Origin: Sphingobacterium chuzhouense
GTDB lineage: Bacteria > Bacteroidota > Bacteroidia > Sphingobacteriales > Sphingobacteriaceae
Reading direction: 5' to 3'
DNA: 64,000 nt
Assembly: GCF_014692525.1 (NCBI RefSeq)
Contig: NZ_JACNYL010000001.1
Coordinates: 1-64,000, forward strand
Part shown: positions 18,614 to 28,892 of the stretch, piece after piece
Layout: the number at the start of each line of letters is the position of its first letter
Numbering within the stretch: the stretch's first letter is position 1
Position numbers and translations under genes: made by a program
Notes under the pieces: generated by a model
The model's input: only the letters and a program-made list of their open reading frames with translations
Told to the model about the DNA's origin: nothing
Database searches by the model: none

Positions 18614-21600
18614 TGGCATTCAATGAAAACTCACGAGTAAAGATTCCTGCCCTTCTCAATTTAATGAAGTTGGGCTATACCTATATTCCATTAAGAGAAC
18701 ATATTCGAAGAGAAGATACCAATATTTTCGATTCGATATTTTTAGAAAGCTTACAAAAAATCAATCCGAGCGCTCAACTGGAAGAGTTAAAAAGAGTATT
18801 GGATGAAGTTAGTTTGGAGCTTGATTACGAAGATATTGGTGAAAAATTCTACCAGCGCTTAACAGCGACTTCGGGCATTAAGCTGATTGACTTTAAAAAT
18901 TTCAATAACAATAGTTTTCATGTTACCACTGAATTGATCTGCAAGAATGGAGACGAAGAATTTCGACCAGACATCACCCTGCTCATCAACGGAATGCCAC
19001 TCGCATTCGTAGAGGTAAAGAAACCGCACAACAAGGAAGGTGTTTTGGCAGAACGACGCCGTATCAACACACGTTTCAAACAGAAGCACTTTAGGAAATT
19101 TGCCAATGCGACACAGTTGATGGTGTTTTCCAATAATATGGAATATGAAGATGGTATTGTAGAACCTGTATTTGGGGCTTTTTATGCTACTTCGGCCTAT
19201 TCCGATTTGCATTTCAATTATTTTCGTGAAGATGCAGACTATCCGGTAAAGCAGGAATTACTTGCGCTATCTGACGAACAAGAAAATTTTGTTTTGAAAG
19301 ATAACAATCTGCTAGTTATCAAACATAGCCCAGAGTTTAAAACCAACAAGGAGCCGTATACTCCTACGCACCGTATGCTTATATCTTTGTTCAGCAGAGA
19401 GCGATTGGCATTCCTCTTACGTTATTCCATCGCTTATGTTCGTGAAGAAAACGGATTGCAAAAACATATTATGCGGTACCCTCAGGTATTTGCAACCATG
19501 GCGATAGCTGCAAAATTGGAAGAAGGAAAGACGAAGGGGATCATATGGCATACGCAAGGTTCTGGAAAAACTGCTTTGGCGTTTTACAATGTAAAGCATC
19601 TTACCGACTATTATCAGAAAAAGCAAATTATCCCTAAGTTCTATTTTATTGTTGACCGATTGGATTTATTAATTCAAGCCTCCAATGAATTTGCCAAACG
19701 TGGGTTGAAAGTCAATAAGGTTAATTCCCGCCAAGAGTTTATTGCAGATTTAAAGGTGGTTGGTGCCATTCATAACGATAGCGGACAGGCTGAAATCACG
19801 GTTGTTAATATTCAAAAATTCAGCGAAGACTCCACTGTTCCCGAAGATATCGGGTACGATATCAATACGCAGCGTATTTTCTTTTTGGACGAGGCGCACA
19901 GAAGCTACAATCCAAAGGGTAACTATTTAGCCAATCTGATTAATTCCGATAAAAATGCGGTAAAAATTGCGCTTACCGGCACACCGCTATTAAAGGAAGT
20001 AGCTAAGGAATATGACTCTAAATTACTCTTTGGTAACTATATTCATAAATACTATTACAATCGTTCTATCGCCGACGGATATACCCTAAGACTGATCCGT
20101 GAAGAAATTGAAGGCAGCTTCAAAATGGAGATGAAGGAAGTCATAGAGCAAATTAAAGTGCTCAGAGGTGATATCAAGGCGTCTGATGTCTATGCTGACC
20201 GGAGGTTTGCGCAAGGATTGTTGGATTATATTGCTAAAGACATTGAGGATTTCAGGGATTATTGGAGGGATGAAACACTTGGCGGAATGGTGGTTTGTGA
20301 TTCGTCCAAGCAGGCTAAAATGCTCTTCCAGTTATTTGAAGAAAGGTATGGGCAACAAGAGATACATGTACAGAATTTGTCCATAGCTGCTGATCCCGGA
20401 GTTCCCTATGGCGATAGGCGAAAAGAAAAGCTGACTGCAGCTTTGATATTACATGACGAGAATGATAAACAAATCCGCAAAGATTTGATCGAGGCTTTCA
20501 AAAGCGGAAAGATTGACATTCTATTCGTTTACAATATGCTATTGACTGGGTTTGACGCCAAACGATTGAAAAAGTTGTATTTGGCCCGGGTTATCCAGGA
20601 TCATAATTTATTGCAGACGTTGACGCGTGTGAATCGTCCTTATAAAAATTATCAATATGGCTACGTCGTGGATTTTGCAGATATTTCAAAGGCCTTCGAC
20701 CGCACCAACCAATTGTATTTTCAGGAGTTGCAGGAACAATTGGGCGATGAGATGGAAATGTATTCACATTTATTCAAATCCGAGGCCGAGATTCGCACCG
20801 AAATAAATGAAATTCAAGGAACATTATTTCATTACGACACGCAAAATCGGGAAATTTTCTCCCAACAAATTGCAGCGATACACGATAAGCATGAGTTGAT
20901 ACGATTGGTCAAAGCATTACGTACGGCCAAGGAGCTGAAAAACATTATTTCGATTAATGGCTACGAAGGTCTAGGAGAATTAGTGGACTTTGCCGTGCTG
21001 AACCGCTTACTCTTGGAAGCGCAATGCCGATTGGATAATCTAAACTTTGTAGAAAGCCTAGAGAACAGTGATGAAACCCGTAACCTGTTAGACGCCGCAC
21101 TGGAAGATATCGTTTTCCAATTTATTAAAGTAGGTGAAGAAGAATTGCGCTTAGCAGATGAGTACAAAGACCAACTTCGTAAAACAAGGGAAGCTCTACA
21201 GCAGAATTTTGACACCGGTGACCCCGCTTTTATCAGTTTAAAAGAAGAGCTGGAAAGAATCTTTCGAAAGAAAAACCTGTCGGAAACCAATCAGGAGGAT
21301 ATGGTGGAAAACATGCAATTGCTTCGCCAGATCTACGATCAAGCCAAAGAGCTCAACCGTAAAAATGCTTTGTTACGAGCAAAGTACAATCATGATGAAA
21401 AATATGCACGTATCCACAAACGTTTGACCGAAAAAGGAAGTTTATCGGCTAAAGAAATGCAGTTGCACCGTGCGCTGATGCAAGTGAAGCTCGAAGTGGA
21501 TGAAAAACTGGAAGGACAAGAGGACATCTTAGAGAACCAAGCATGGTTCGACCGTTATGTCGTAAAATTAGTCGCCCAACAGTTTGTAGTGAAAGAAAAA

Positions 21601-21681
21601 ATGGAACTGGACGCTACCACGCGTCAAAACATAAGTAATTTGATTGGGAAAGAATATTACCAATTACGCGGAAATATATAA
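18613..21681 (+). CDS. hsdR: type I restriction enzyme R subunit
   Basis: This 1022-residue motor-nuclease translocates and cuts unmodified DNA. The N-terminal PD-(D/E)xK nuclease has D120 and E134-V-K136. The SF2 helicase core has GSGKT at 316-320 and DEAH at 426-429, later motifs follow (LTGTPL, QTLTRVNRPY), and the helical C-terminus contacts the methylase. Length and motif order are complete, so it should be active. It is coupled upstream to abiEii and lies 3 bases before hsdM. Confidence 0.94.
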   Translation: MAFNENSRVKIPALLNLMKLGYTYIPLREHIRREDTNIFDSIFLESLQKINPSAQLEELKRVLDEVSLELDYEDIGEKFYQRLTATSGIKLIDFKNFNNNSFHVTTELICKNGDEEFRPDITLLINGMPLAFVEVKKPHNKEGVLAERRRINTRFKQKHFRKFANATQLMVFSNNMEYEDGIVEPVFGAFYATSAYSDLHFNYFREDADYPVKQELLALSDEQENFVLKDNNLLVIKHSPEFKTNKEPYTPTHRMLISLFSRERLAFLLRYSIAYVREENGLQKHIMRYPQVFATMAIAAKLEEGKTKGIIWHTQGSGKTALAFYNVKHLTDYYQKKQIIPKFYFIVDRLDLLIQASNEFAKRGLKVNKVNSRQEFIADLKVVGAIHNDSGQAEITVVNIQKFSEDSTVPEDIGYDINTQRIFFLDEAHRSYNPKGNYLANLINSDKNAVKIALTGTPLLKEVAKEYDSKLLFGNYIHKYYYNRSIADGYTLRLIREEIEGSFKMEMKEVIEQIKVLRGDIKASDVYADRRFAQGLLDYIAKDIEDFRDYWRDETLGGMVVCDSSKQAKMLFQLFEERYGQQEIHVQNLSIAADPGVPYGDRRKEKLTAALILHDENDKQIRKDLIEAFKSGKIDILFVYNMLLTGFDAKRLKKLYLARVIQDHNLLQTLTRVNRPYKNYQYGYVVDFADISKAFDRTNQLYFQELQEQLGDEMEMYSHLFKSEAEIRTEINEIQGTLFHYDTQNREIFSQQIAAIHDKHELIRLVKALRTAKELKNIISINGYEGLGELVDFAVLNRLLLEAQCRLDNLNFVESLENSDETRNLLDAALEDIVFQFIKVGEEELRLADEYKDQLRKTREALQQNFDTGDPAFISLKEELERIFRKKNLSETNQEDMVENMQLLRQIYDQAKELNRKNALLRAKYNHDEKYARIHKRLTEKGSLSAKEMQLHRALMQVKLEVDEKLEGQEDILENQAWFDRYVVKLVAQQFVVKEKMELDATTRQNISNLIGKEYYQLRGNI

Positions 21682-21684
21682 AAC

Positions 21685-23325
21685 ATGACACACGATATTA
21701 CCTATACCACAAAAACCAAACAGCTCATTGACAGCCTAAAAAGCGTATGTGCCAATTATGGTTTGGGCAACGATGGTAACGAATTTAAAATTATAACACA
21801 AGTTTTCCTGTATAAGTTCTTAAACGATAAATTCCGGTTCGAAGTCAAAAGACTGAGACCCGAATTGGCGGATAACAAAGAGTTCTATCAGAGTCTAAAA
21901 AATCTATACGATACACAAAGTGATCAGTACGAGCTATTGATGGACTTACTGGATGAAAATGTACCTCGTCTGAAACCTCACCAACTGATCTCACACTTGT
22001 ACAATATCCAAAACTCCGAAGACTTCGCCAAAACATTTGATGATACGTTACGGGATATCAGTATCGAGAATGCCGATGTATTTTCTATCAAATCGTTTTC
22101 TGGAGCAAAAGATAAATTGTTCGATGAGTTGAGCAATTACATCACGGATTCTTCGCAGCGGGATGACTTCTGTAAGGCACTAATCAACAAATTGTTTGAG
22201 TTTAGTTTTGAGGAGAGTTTTGAAGACTATTTTACAGAGAAATACGACTTCTTTAAGGATATTTTTGAGTATCTTATTAAGGACTACAACTCCGACTCCG
22301 GTGGCAAATATGCTGAATATTATACACCCAATGCCGTGGCCCGTATCATTGCCAATATCTTGGTAGAAGGTGATGTTAAGAAAGCCCGGTGTTATGACCC
22401 TAGTGTGGGATCAGGTTCCCTATTGATGTCCTTGGCACACAATATTGGCGAAGACAGATGCACCATTTATTCGGAAGATATTTCGCAGAAGTCAAGTACC
22501 ATGTTGCGATTGAATTTGATCTTAAACAATTTGACACACAGCATTCCGAATGTTATCAAGACCAATACTATTGCGCAGCCGTACTATTTGGGAAAGCAAA
22601 AGTTTGATTATATCGTCTCTAACCCACCATTTAATTTGGACTTTTCCGACTTTAGAGAAGATTTAGATACGGATCGATTTAAGGAGCGTTTTTTTGCAGG
22701 CATACCAAATGTGCCTAAATCCAAAAAAGAATCGATGGCGATTTACTTGCTCTTTATACAACATATTATGTATAGTCTGAGTGATACTGGAAAAGCAGCG
22801 ATTGTCGTCCCGACAGGATTTATCACCGCACAAAGTGGGATTGGAAAGAAAATTCGCGAAAAACTCGTTGACAAAGGATGGTTACGTGGTGTCGTCAGCA
22901 TGCCTAGCAATATTTTTGCTAGTACGGGTACCAATGTTTCTGTGATTTTTATAGATAAACAAGCGGGCAAAGAACAGATCGTGTTGATGGATGCGAGTAA
23001 ATTGGGCGAAACGGTCAAGGAAGGCAAAAATCAACGTACGGTACTCACCCGGGGAGAAGAAGCAAAGATTGTTAACACGTTCCATAGAAAAGAAGTAGTA
23101 GAAGACCTGAGTGTGGTAGTGAATGCTGACGAGGTAAAAGCGAAAAACTATAGCTTCTCTGCAGGTCAATATTTTGAGGTGAAGATAGAGTACGTGGACA
23201 TCACGTCCGAAGAATTTGCTAACAAAATCAATGGTTTTGAAAACCGTTTGGCGAATCTTTTTAAAAAAGGAAATGAGTTGGATGCTAAAATTCAGAAACA
23301 ATTAAAAGGATTGAAGTATGAATAA
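21685..23325 (+). CDS. hsdM: type I DNA methyltransferase M subunit
   Basis: This 546-residue N6-adenine methyltransferase has the HsdM N-terminal helical domain (about 1-160), SAM motif I DPSVGSGSLL (241-245) and catalytic motif IV NPPF (313-316). It works with HsdS for modification and with HsdR for restriction. Its 3' end overlaps hsdS by 8 bases. Confidence 0.95.
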   Translation: MTHDITYTTKTKQLIDSLKSVCANYGLGNDGNEFKIITQVFLYKFLNDKFRFEVKRLRPELADNKEFYQSLKNLYDTQSDQYELLMDLLDENVPRLKPHQLISHLYNIQNSEDFAKTFDDTLRDISIENADVFSIKSFSGAKDKLFDELSNYITDSSQRDDFCKALINKLFEFSFEESFEDYFTEKYDFFKDIFEYLIKDYNSDSGGKYAEYYTPNAVARIIANILVEGDVKKARCYDPSVGSGSLLMSLAHNIGEDRCTIYSEDISQKSSTMLRLNLILNNLTHSIPNVIKTNTIAQPYYLGKQKFDYIVSNPPFNLDFSDFREDLDTDRFKERFFAGIPNVPKSKKESMAIYLLFIQHIMYSLSDTGKAAIVVPTGFITAQSGIGKKIREKLVDKGWLRGVVSMPSNIFASTGTNVSVIFIDKQAGKEQIVLMDASKLGETVKEGKNQRTVLTRGEEAKIVNTFHRKEVVEDLSVVVNADEVKAKNYSFSAGQYFEVKIEYVDITSEEFANKINGFENRLANLFKKGNELDAKIQKQLKGLKYE

Positions 23326-25279
23326 AGTCAAGTTAAAGGATATTGCCATTTCTCAAACAGGACCTTTTGGAAGTCAGCTACACGAAAGTGATTATGTTGA
23401 AGAAGGAACACCAATTGTAACTGTTGAACATCTAGGAGAAACAAGCTTCACACATCAAAATCTCCCTTATGTTTCCGAAAAAGATCGAGATAGACTTTCA
23501 AAGTATATTTTAAGAGAGGGCGATATTGTTTTCAGCCGGGTAGGATCTGTAGATAGGAATACTTACGTGAGTTTAGAAGAAGATGGTTGGTTGTTTTCAG
23601 GTCGATGCATTAGAGTTAGAGTCGATAAAAGCAAGGCTGTTCCGAAGTATATTAGTTTTTACTTTAGACAAAAGGTATTTAAAGAAATGATGCTCAATAT
23701 TTCTGTGGGTGCAACAATGCCCTCTTTAAATACTAAGCTCATGGATGATATACCGTTAACTTTACCTAATCTTCTTATTCAGGAAAAAGTAGCATCTGTT
23801 CTTTCCGCATTAGACGATAAGATTGAACTAAACAATAGAATCAATGCGGAACTGGAGCAAATGAGTAAAACTCTGTATGACTACTGGTTTGTACAGTTTG
23901 ATTTTCCGAATGAGACCGGTAAACCTTATAAATCTTCCGGTGGTAAGATGGTGTATAATCAAGTGGTGAAAAGAGAGATACCGGAGGGATGGGAAGTTCA
24001 AGTGTTTAGTGATTGGATCAAGGAGACCAAGGCTGGAGATTGGGGAAAAGGCATAGAAGAAGGAAACTATACCGAAAGAGTCTATTGTGTTAGAGGAGCG
24101 GATATCAATGGGCTTAATGGAAAAGGAGAAGTAAAAGCGCCACAACGCTTTATCTTGAAAAATAATTTGTCAAAAGCGCTAAAACCAAATGATTTCATTA
24201 TAGAGATATCAGGAGGTAGTCCGACACAATCTACAGGAAGAATTGCTTTATTGACAAATAAGACCTTCGAAAGATTTGATACGGATGTTATTTGTTCAAA
24301 TTTTTGTAAAGCGATATCACTAAAAGACGAAAAATATATCTTCAATTTTCAGCAAGAATGGCAACGCCTATATAATGCTGGTGTTTTCTTTGGATATGAA
24401 GGTAAAACAAGCGGTATTAAAAATTTCTTATTTGATTCGTTCGTAAATTCCTGTAAAGTAGTTTTACCTCCAAAGGATATCGTTGAGCAATACTATAACA
24501 TTGCTCAGCATTTGGATGAAAAGAAGCAAATCAATCTCCAACAAAATCAAGAACTTGCTCAACTTCGTGATTGGCTATTACCTATGTTAATGAATGGGCA
24601 GGTAAAAGTTAGTGACAATTACAATATAGAAAGTGATGATATTTTAATTGCTGCAGAACCGGACGTATGCTATGGTGACACAGAACATTTAGATATTCCG
24701 TCCAACAGAAAAGGTTTTGCCCGGCAAGTTTTGGCTGGAAAAGTCGTGTCAGTATTTAAGGACGATCCGAACTTTTCCAATATCAAATTTCAAAAAATAC
24801 AATTCTTGGCCGAGCATATCATCGAGGCAGATTTGAACCAAAATTATTACTACCAAGCCGCTGGTCCATATGATAACGCTTTTATGAAATCGATATATGG
24901 TCATTTCAAAACACAGAAATGGTTTGACTCGCAAAATCAACGCTTCGTACCTTTAACAAAAGAGGAAAAAATCGAGGGATATTATCAAGGTTATTTTGCC
25001 CCGGCACAGGTGCGATTGGATAGATTATTTAATTTGCTTTATCAAACAACTGAAGCAGAAGCAGAGATAATTGCAACTATCTACGCCGTATGGAACAACA
25101 GAATTATTCAAGGAAAGTCGATATCAGACAATGAGCTGATTGAGGACTTTTATAAGTGGAGTGATCGGAAACAGCAATATACTAGGGATCAAATATTGGT
25201 TGGATTAAAGTGGTTAAGAGATAATAACTTGGAGCCAAAAGGGTTTGGAAAATTAATTAAGAAAGCGAAGGGGAAATGA
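23318..25279 (+). CDS. hsdS: type I specificity subunit S with C-terminal extension
   Basis: This 653-residue protein sets the recognition sequence. Two target-recognition domains (about 1-150 and 220-390) are each followed by a conserved helix (KVASVLSALDDKIELN; LRDWLLPMLMNGQVKV). Ordinary HsdS proteins end there, at about residue 432. Here some 220 further residues form an extra domain (FLAEHIIEADLNQNYYYQ, AAGPYDNAF) of uncertain family. Other S subunits carry similar tails, but I know no function for them. It overlaps hsdM and the next gene. Confidence 0.9.
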   Translation: MNKVKLKDIAISQTGPFGSQLHESDYVEEGTPIVTVEHLGETSFTHQNLPYVSEKDRDRLSKYILREGDIVFSRVGSVDRNTYVSLEEDGWLFSGRCIRVRVDKSKAVPKYISFYFRQKVFKEMMLNISVGATMPSLNTKLMDDIPLTLPNLLIQEKVASVLSALDDKIELNNRINAELEQMSKTLYDYWFVQFDFPNETGKPYKSSGGKMVYNQVVKREIPEGWEVQVFSDWIKETKAGDWGKGIEEGNYTERVYCVRGADINGLNGKGEVKAPQRFILKNNLSKALKPNDFIIEISGGSPTQSTGRIALLTNKTFERFDTDVICSNFCKAISLKDEKYIFNFQQEWQRLYNAGVFFGYEGKTSGIKNFLFDSFVNSCKVVLPPKDIVEQYYNIAQHLDEKKQINLQQNQELAQLRDWLLPMLMNGQVKVSDNYNIESDDILIAAEPDVCYGDTEHLDIPSNRKGFARQVLAGKVVSVFKDDPNFSNIKFQKIQFLAEHIIEADLNQNYYYQAAGPYDNAFMKSIYGHFKTQKWFDSQNQRFVPLTKEEKIEGYYQGYFAPAQVRLDRLFNLLYQTTEAEAEIIATIYAVWNNRIIQGKSISDNELIEDFYKWSDRKQQYTRDQILVGLKWLRDNNLEPKGFGKLIKKAKGK

Positions 25280-26778
25280 GTCGTATAGAAATCGTACCTT
25301 ATTCGACAATCGAAGATCATAGCTATGTACCCGATACTGTTATATCAATTAGTGCTGGCCCGTTCGCAGGAGTTCCATTTGAGGATGGGAAAATCACTTT
25401 CAATTTTATTGGTTGTAGATTCCGAAAAGTTTTTATTGAAAATTCAGAGGATATAAATTTCGAAAATATTAGTATCCAATTTGTAGCTTGTTATTTAGAA
25501 GATTTGCAGGTTGAGAATATTTTATCTCAAAATATCTCCATCCATTTTTTCAACTCTATTTTGACTGGGCGAATAAGTAGCCCTAACCTCAAATCAGTAA
25601 GTATAAATAATTGCGTTGGCCGCGGTGTATTCTTCTTAGATCAGAATAGAGTAGATGTCTCATACACAGAAGAAAATGTATTTCCAAAATATTGGCGTAA
25701 ATTACTGAGAGATATCAATACCGATTTTTTTACAGTTATTAACGAAAAGCAGTCTTTTTATATATACGACACAAAAATTGTTTCTTTTAAAACTAACGAA
25801 GCAAACGAAATAAGAAAGGAATTATACAAAAGAAGTTATGAGTCTTATCCGCCTTATAAAGTAGGTTACTACTTCACTGAAGAAGAGAAAGCTCTTTTGA
25901 ACATCAATCTATTGATACAATATTCGAAGCCGGTTGAGGAACAAACTACAATAATTTCTGGATCCAATTTAAATTCGCTTTCGCTATCGGGAATGACAGA
26001 AGGTCCGCTATTGATTGAAAGCACAAAAATCAACAGTTGGTATATTTCTGATTTTCTCCCAAAAGGAGAAGTTAGCTTACATAACATCTATCCAATAGAT
26101 GATCAAGCTGATAGTAAAATAGGAATACACAAGAGTAATCTTGATGGCGTTTGGTTTGATAACATAGATTTCGATAAATATAAGCGAATTTCTCTTTATA
26201 GATCCAAAGTTGCCAAAGCAACATTTACTTCCTGCAATTTTCCCGATCAATATTCGAGTTTTGAGAAATTTATGCCTATTGAGAACGTACATTATCCGGA
26301 ACGGAAAACGCAAAATCATCACAAAGATCAATATGAGATATTTTTACAATTGAAAAGATCGTTGGAAAATACCGGAAATTACTATGAGGCGCAAAAGTTA
26401 CAATCAATTGCCCATGATGCTTTGCACAAAATCAATTCGATTTCTTGCGGAGACCGTATCATTCTTAAAGTAAATAGCTTGTCAAATAAACATGGACTTT
26501 CGATTATTAGACCTTTTTTATGGTTCATAGGAGTTTCAGTACTTTTATACATACTCTATTTATTAAGTCTTGGGAGAATATTCAATTCTAACCAATTTGA
26601 CCACAAACTAATCGGTTATTACTTTTCATTTATTGATCTCACGCATCGAAATGACTTTTTAGTTAATAAAGAAGAGTTTACGAACTGGTCATTAGCGATA
26701 GATTATATCAGCAAGGTAATTTTTGGATTTATTATTTACCAATTTATTGCTGCGTTTAGAAAATATGGAAAAAAGTAG
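25276..26778 (+). CDS. two-TM beta-helix-like protein of unknown function
   Basis: This 500-residue protein has no family I recognise. Residues 25-125 have the short alternating hydrophobic pattern of pentapeptide-like or beta-helix proteins (INFENISIQFVACYLEDL), and a second such stretch lies near 225-325. A helical segment (FLQLKRSLENTGNYYEAQKL, 356-375) precedes two membrane segments at about 410-433 and 474-493. The protein ends in AAFRKYGKK. Its ATGA start overlaps the hsdS stop, so it belongs to the type I operon. A membrane effector or accessory of the restriction system is inferred from position only. Confidence 0.7.
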   Translation: MSRIEIVPYSTIEDHSYVPDTVISISAGPFAGVPFEDGKITFNFIGCRFRKVFIENSEDINFENISIQFVACYLEDLQVENILSQNISIHFFNSILTGRISSPNLKSVSINNCVGRGVFFLDQNRVDVSYTEENVFPKYWRKLLRDINTDFFTVINEKQSFYIYDTKIVSFKTNEANEIRKELYKRSYESYPPYKVGYYFTEEEKALLNINLLIQYSKPVEEQTTIISGSNLNSLSLSGMTEGPLLIESTKINSWYISDFLPKGEVSLHNIYPIDDQADSKIGIHKSNLDGVWFDNIDFDKYKRISLYRSKVAKATFTSCNFPDQYSSFEKFMPIENVHYPERKTQNHHKDQYEIFLQLKRSLENTGNYYEAQKLQSIAHDALHKINSISCGDRIILKVNSLSNKHGLSIIRPFLWFIGVSVLLYILYLLSLGRIFNSNQFDHKLIGYYFSFIDLTHRNDFLVNKEEFTNWSLAIDYISKVIFGFIIYQFIAAFRKYGKK

Positions 26779-26823
26779 ACTAAGTTTATCTGTAAATCGA
26801 TAATCTAATTAACTCTTAATATC

Positions 26824-28884
26824 ATGAAAGCAACCTCTACAAACCTTTTAACTGTTCTCAAAGGACCAAAGCAATTTGTAATCCCGATTTATCAGCGAAC
26901 GTATAGCTGGCAATTATCACAATGTAAACAATTATTATATGATATCTTAAGAGCAGGAAACGACAAAAGCATTTCGGGCCACTTTGTAGGATCTGTTGTT
27001 TATTTCCAAGAAAGCATTTATAATACCACGGATGTGCCACAGTTGCTTATTATTGATGGACAACAGCGAGTAACCACCGTTAGTTTAATTATTTTAGGAT
27101 TATCGGAGTTCCTAAAGAATAATGAAATAGAGATAGAAACCAATGCTTCAAAGCTAAAAAACTATTACCTTTTGAATGCGGACGAAGATAATGAGTTAAG
27201 ATATAAGCTTTTATTGACTAGAAAGGATAAAGAGACTTATTTAAGTCTTCTGAACGATCTTCCATTGCCGGAGAAATATTCTCAACGGGTTTTTGAAAAC
27301 TATCAATTTTTTAGGGAAAACATTAACAGAGAAAACGTCAATGCATTATATAATGGCATCATGAAGTTGTTTGCTGTAGATGTTACGCTCGAAAAGGGTA
27401 AAGATAACCCGCAACTTATCTTCGAGAGTATGAATTCCACCGGTTTAGATTTGTCTCAAGCTGACCTTATTCGTAATTATATCTTAATGGGACAAGAGAT
27501 CCAGACCCAAACAAGATTGTATGAAAAGTATTGGTACCCGATGGAACAAAACTATGGAAACGATTATGTAGCATTTTTCGATCGATTTATGCGTGATTAC
27601 CTTTCTACGAAGACGGGAGTCATACCAAATATTAATCTTGTTTACAATGCGTTCAAATCCTATGCTAACGGATTGCTGATAGAAGATATTGTAGCTGATA
27701 TTACGGAGTATGCCTCTTATTATGCCAACATGGTATTGCTGAAGGAAAAGGATCCGGACTTATTGAAAGCATTTAAAAACTTGAAAGAACTACGCGTAGA
27801 TGTGTCTTATCCCTTCTTGCTGGCTGTATATAATGATTACAGCAAACAAATGATCGACAAAGGGAAGTTTTTAGAAGTATTGCAATTAGTGGAAAATTAT
27901 GTTTTTCGAAGAGCGATTTGTGGAATTGCTACTAACAGTCTGAACAAAACTTTTCTCACACTATATAAATCCGTCAATAAGTTGGATTATTTGGGTAGCC
28001 TTTCTGCTACGATGCAACTCTTTAACGGTTACAAGAGGTTTCCGAACGACGGTGAATTTATCCGTGAAATTAAAGTGAAAGATCTATATAATTTCCGATC
28101 AAAAACTTACTTCCTCAGCAGATTGGAAAATTACCGACGCAAAGAATGGGTATCTATCATTGATTATACCATAGAACATATACTTCCGCAGAACGAAAAC
28201 CTCAATATAGAATGGCAGCAGATGCTGGGTGAGAACTGGAAAGAAATACAAAATACTTGGTTGCATACATTGGGCAATCTGACATTGACAGGCTACAATT
28301 CGGAACTAAGTGATCGTCCATTTCAAAAAAAGAAAACTATTGAAGGCGGATTTAATCAGTCGCCACTTAACTTGAATAATTACCTACGAACAGTGGAAGA
28401 ATGGAATGAAATCCATATTCAGGAAAGAGCTGGTCAATTAGCTGAAATCGCAGCTAACGTTTGGAAATACCCTAACCTGTCAGAAGATATGTTAACAAGA
28501 TATGTTGAACAAGAAAGGCGAATTGCTAATGAATATACTACAAGTGATTACGAGTACCTGTCTGGGGAAATGCTTGTCGTCTTTTACGAGTTGAGAAAGC
28601 GGATTCTGGAATTGGATGATTCCGTTAAAGAAGAATTCAAAAAGCTTTATATCGCTTATAAAACATCTACAAATTTTGTTGACATTGTTCCGCAAAAATC
28701 TCGTCTTCGATTATCCTTAAATATGCCTTTCAGTGAATTGATAGATCCTGAAAATATATGTAAGGATGTTACAGATCTTGGACGTTGGGGTAATGGAGAC
28801 GTTGAATTAGGAGTAGCCTCAATTGAAGAAATATCTAAAGCTATGGGATTCATCCAGCAGGCTTTAGATTATCAGGACCAATAA
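26824..28884 (+). CDS. DUF262/DUF1524 GmrSD-like restriction protein
   Basis: This 686-residue protein has an N-terminal DUF262 domain (PIYQRTYSW at 21-29; IDGQQR at 77-82) and a central HNH-type DUF1524 nuclease motif (HILPQ near 449, then HTLGNLTLTGYNSELS). A C-terminal DUF5655-like segment follows (about 580-686). The single-chain arrangement is that of GmrSD-type type IV restriction enzymes that cut modified DNA and of related defence proteins. It follows the type I genes by 45 bases and is convergent with a HEPN gene. Confidence 0.88.
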   Translation: MKATSTNLLTVLKGPKQFVIPIYQRTYSWQLSQCKQLLYDILRAGNDKSISGHFVGSVVYFQESIYNTTDVPQLLIIDGQQRVTTVSLIILGLSEFLKNNEIEIETNASKLKNYYLLNADEDNELRYKLLLTRKDKETYLSLLNDLPLPEKYSQRVFENYQFFRENINRENVNALYNGIMKLFAVDVTLEKGKDNPQLIFESMNSTGLDLSQADLIRNYILMGQEIQTQTRLYEKYWYPMEQNYGNDYVAFFDRFMRDYLSTKTGVIPNINLVYNAFKSYANGLLIEDIVADITEYASYYANMVLLKEKDPDLLKAFKNLKELRVDVSYPFLLAVYNDYSKQMIDKGKFLEVLQLVENYVFRRAICGIATNSLNKTFLTLYKSVNKLDYLGSLSATMQLFNGYKRFPNDGEFIREIKVKDLYNFRSKTYFLSRLENYRRKEWVSIIDYTIEHILPQNENLNIEWQQMLGENWKEIQNTWLHTLGNLTLTGYNSELSDRPFQKKKTIEGGFNQSPLNLNNYLRTVEEWNEIHIQERAGQLAEIAANVWKYPNLSEDMLTRYVEQERRIANEYTTSDYEYLSGEMLVVFYELRKRILELDDSVKEEFKKLYIAYKTSTNFVDIVPQKSRLRLSLNMPFSELIDPENICKDVTDLGRWGNGDVELGVASIEEISKAMGFIQQALDYQDQ

Positions 28885-28892
28885 TATCTATC

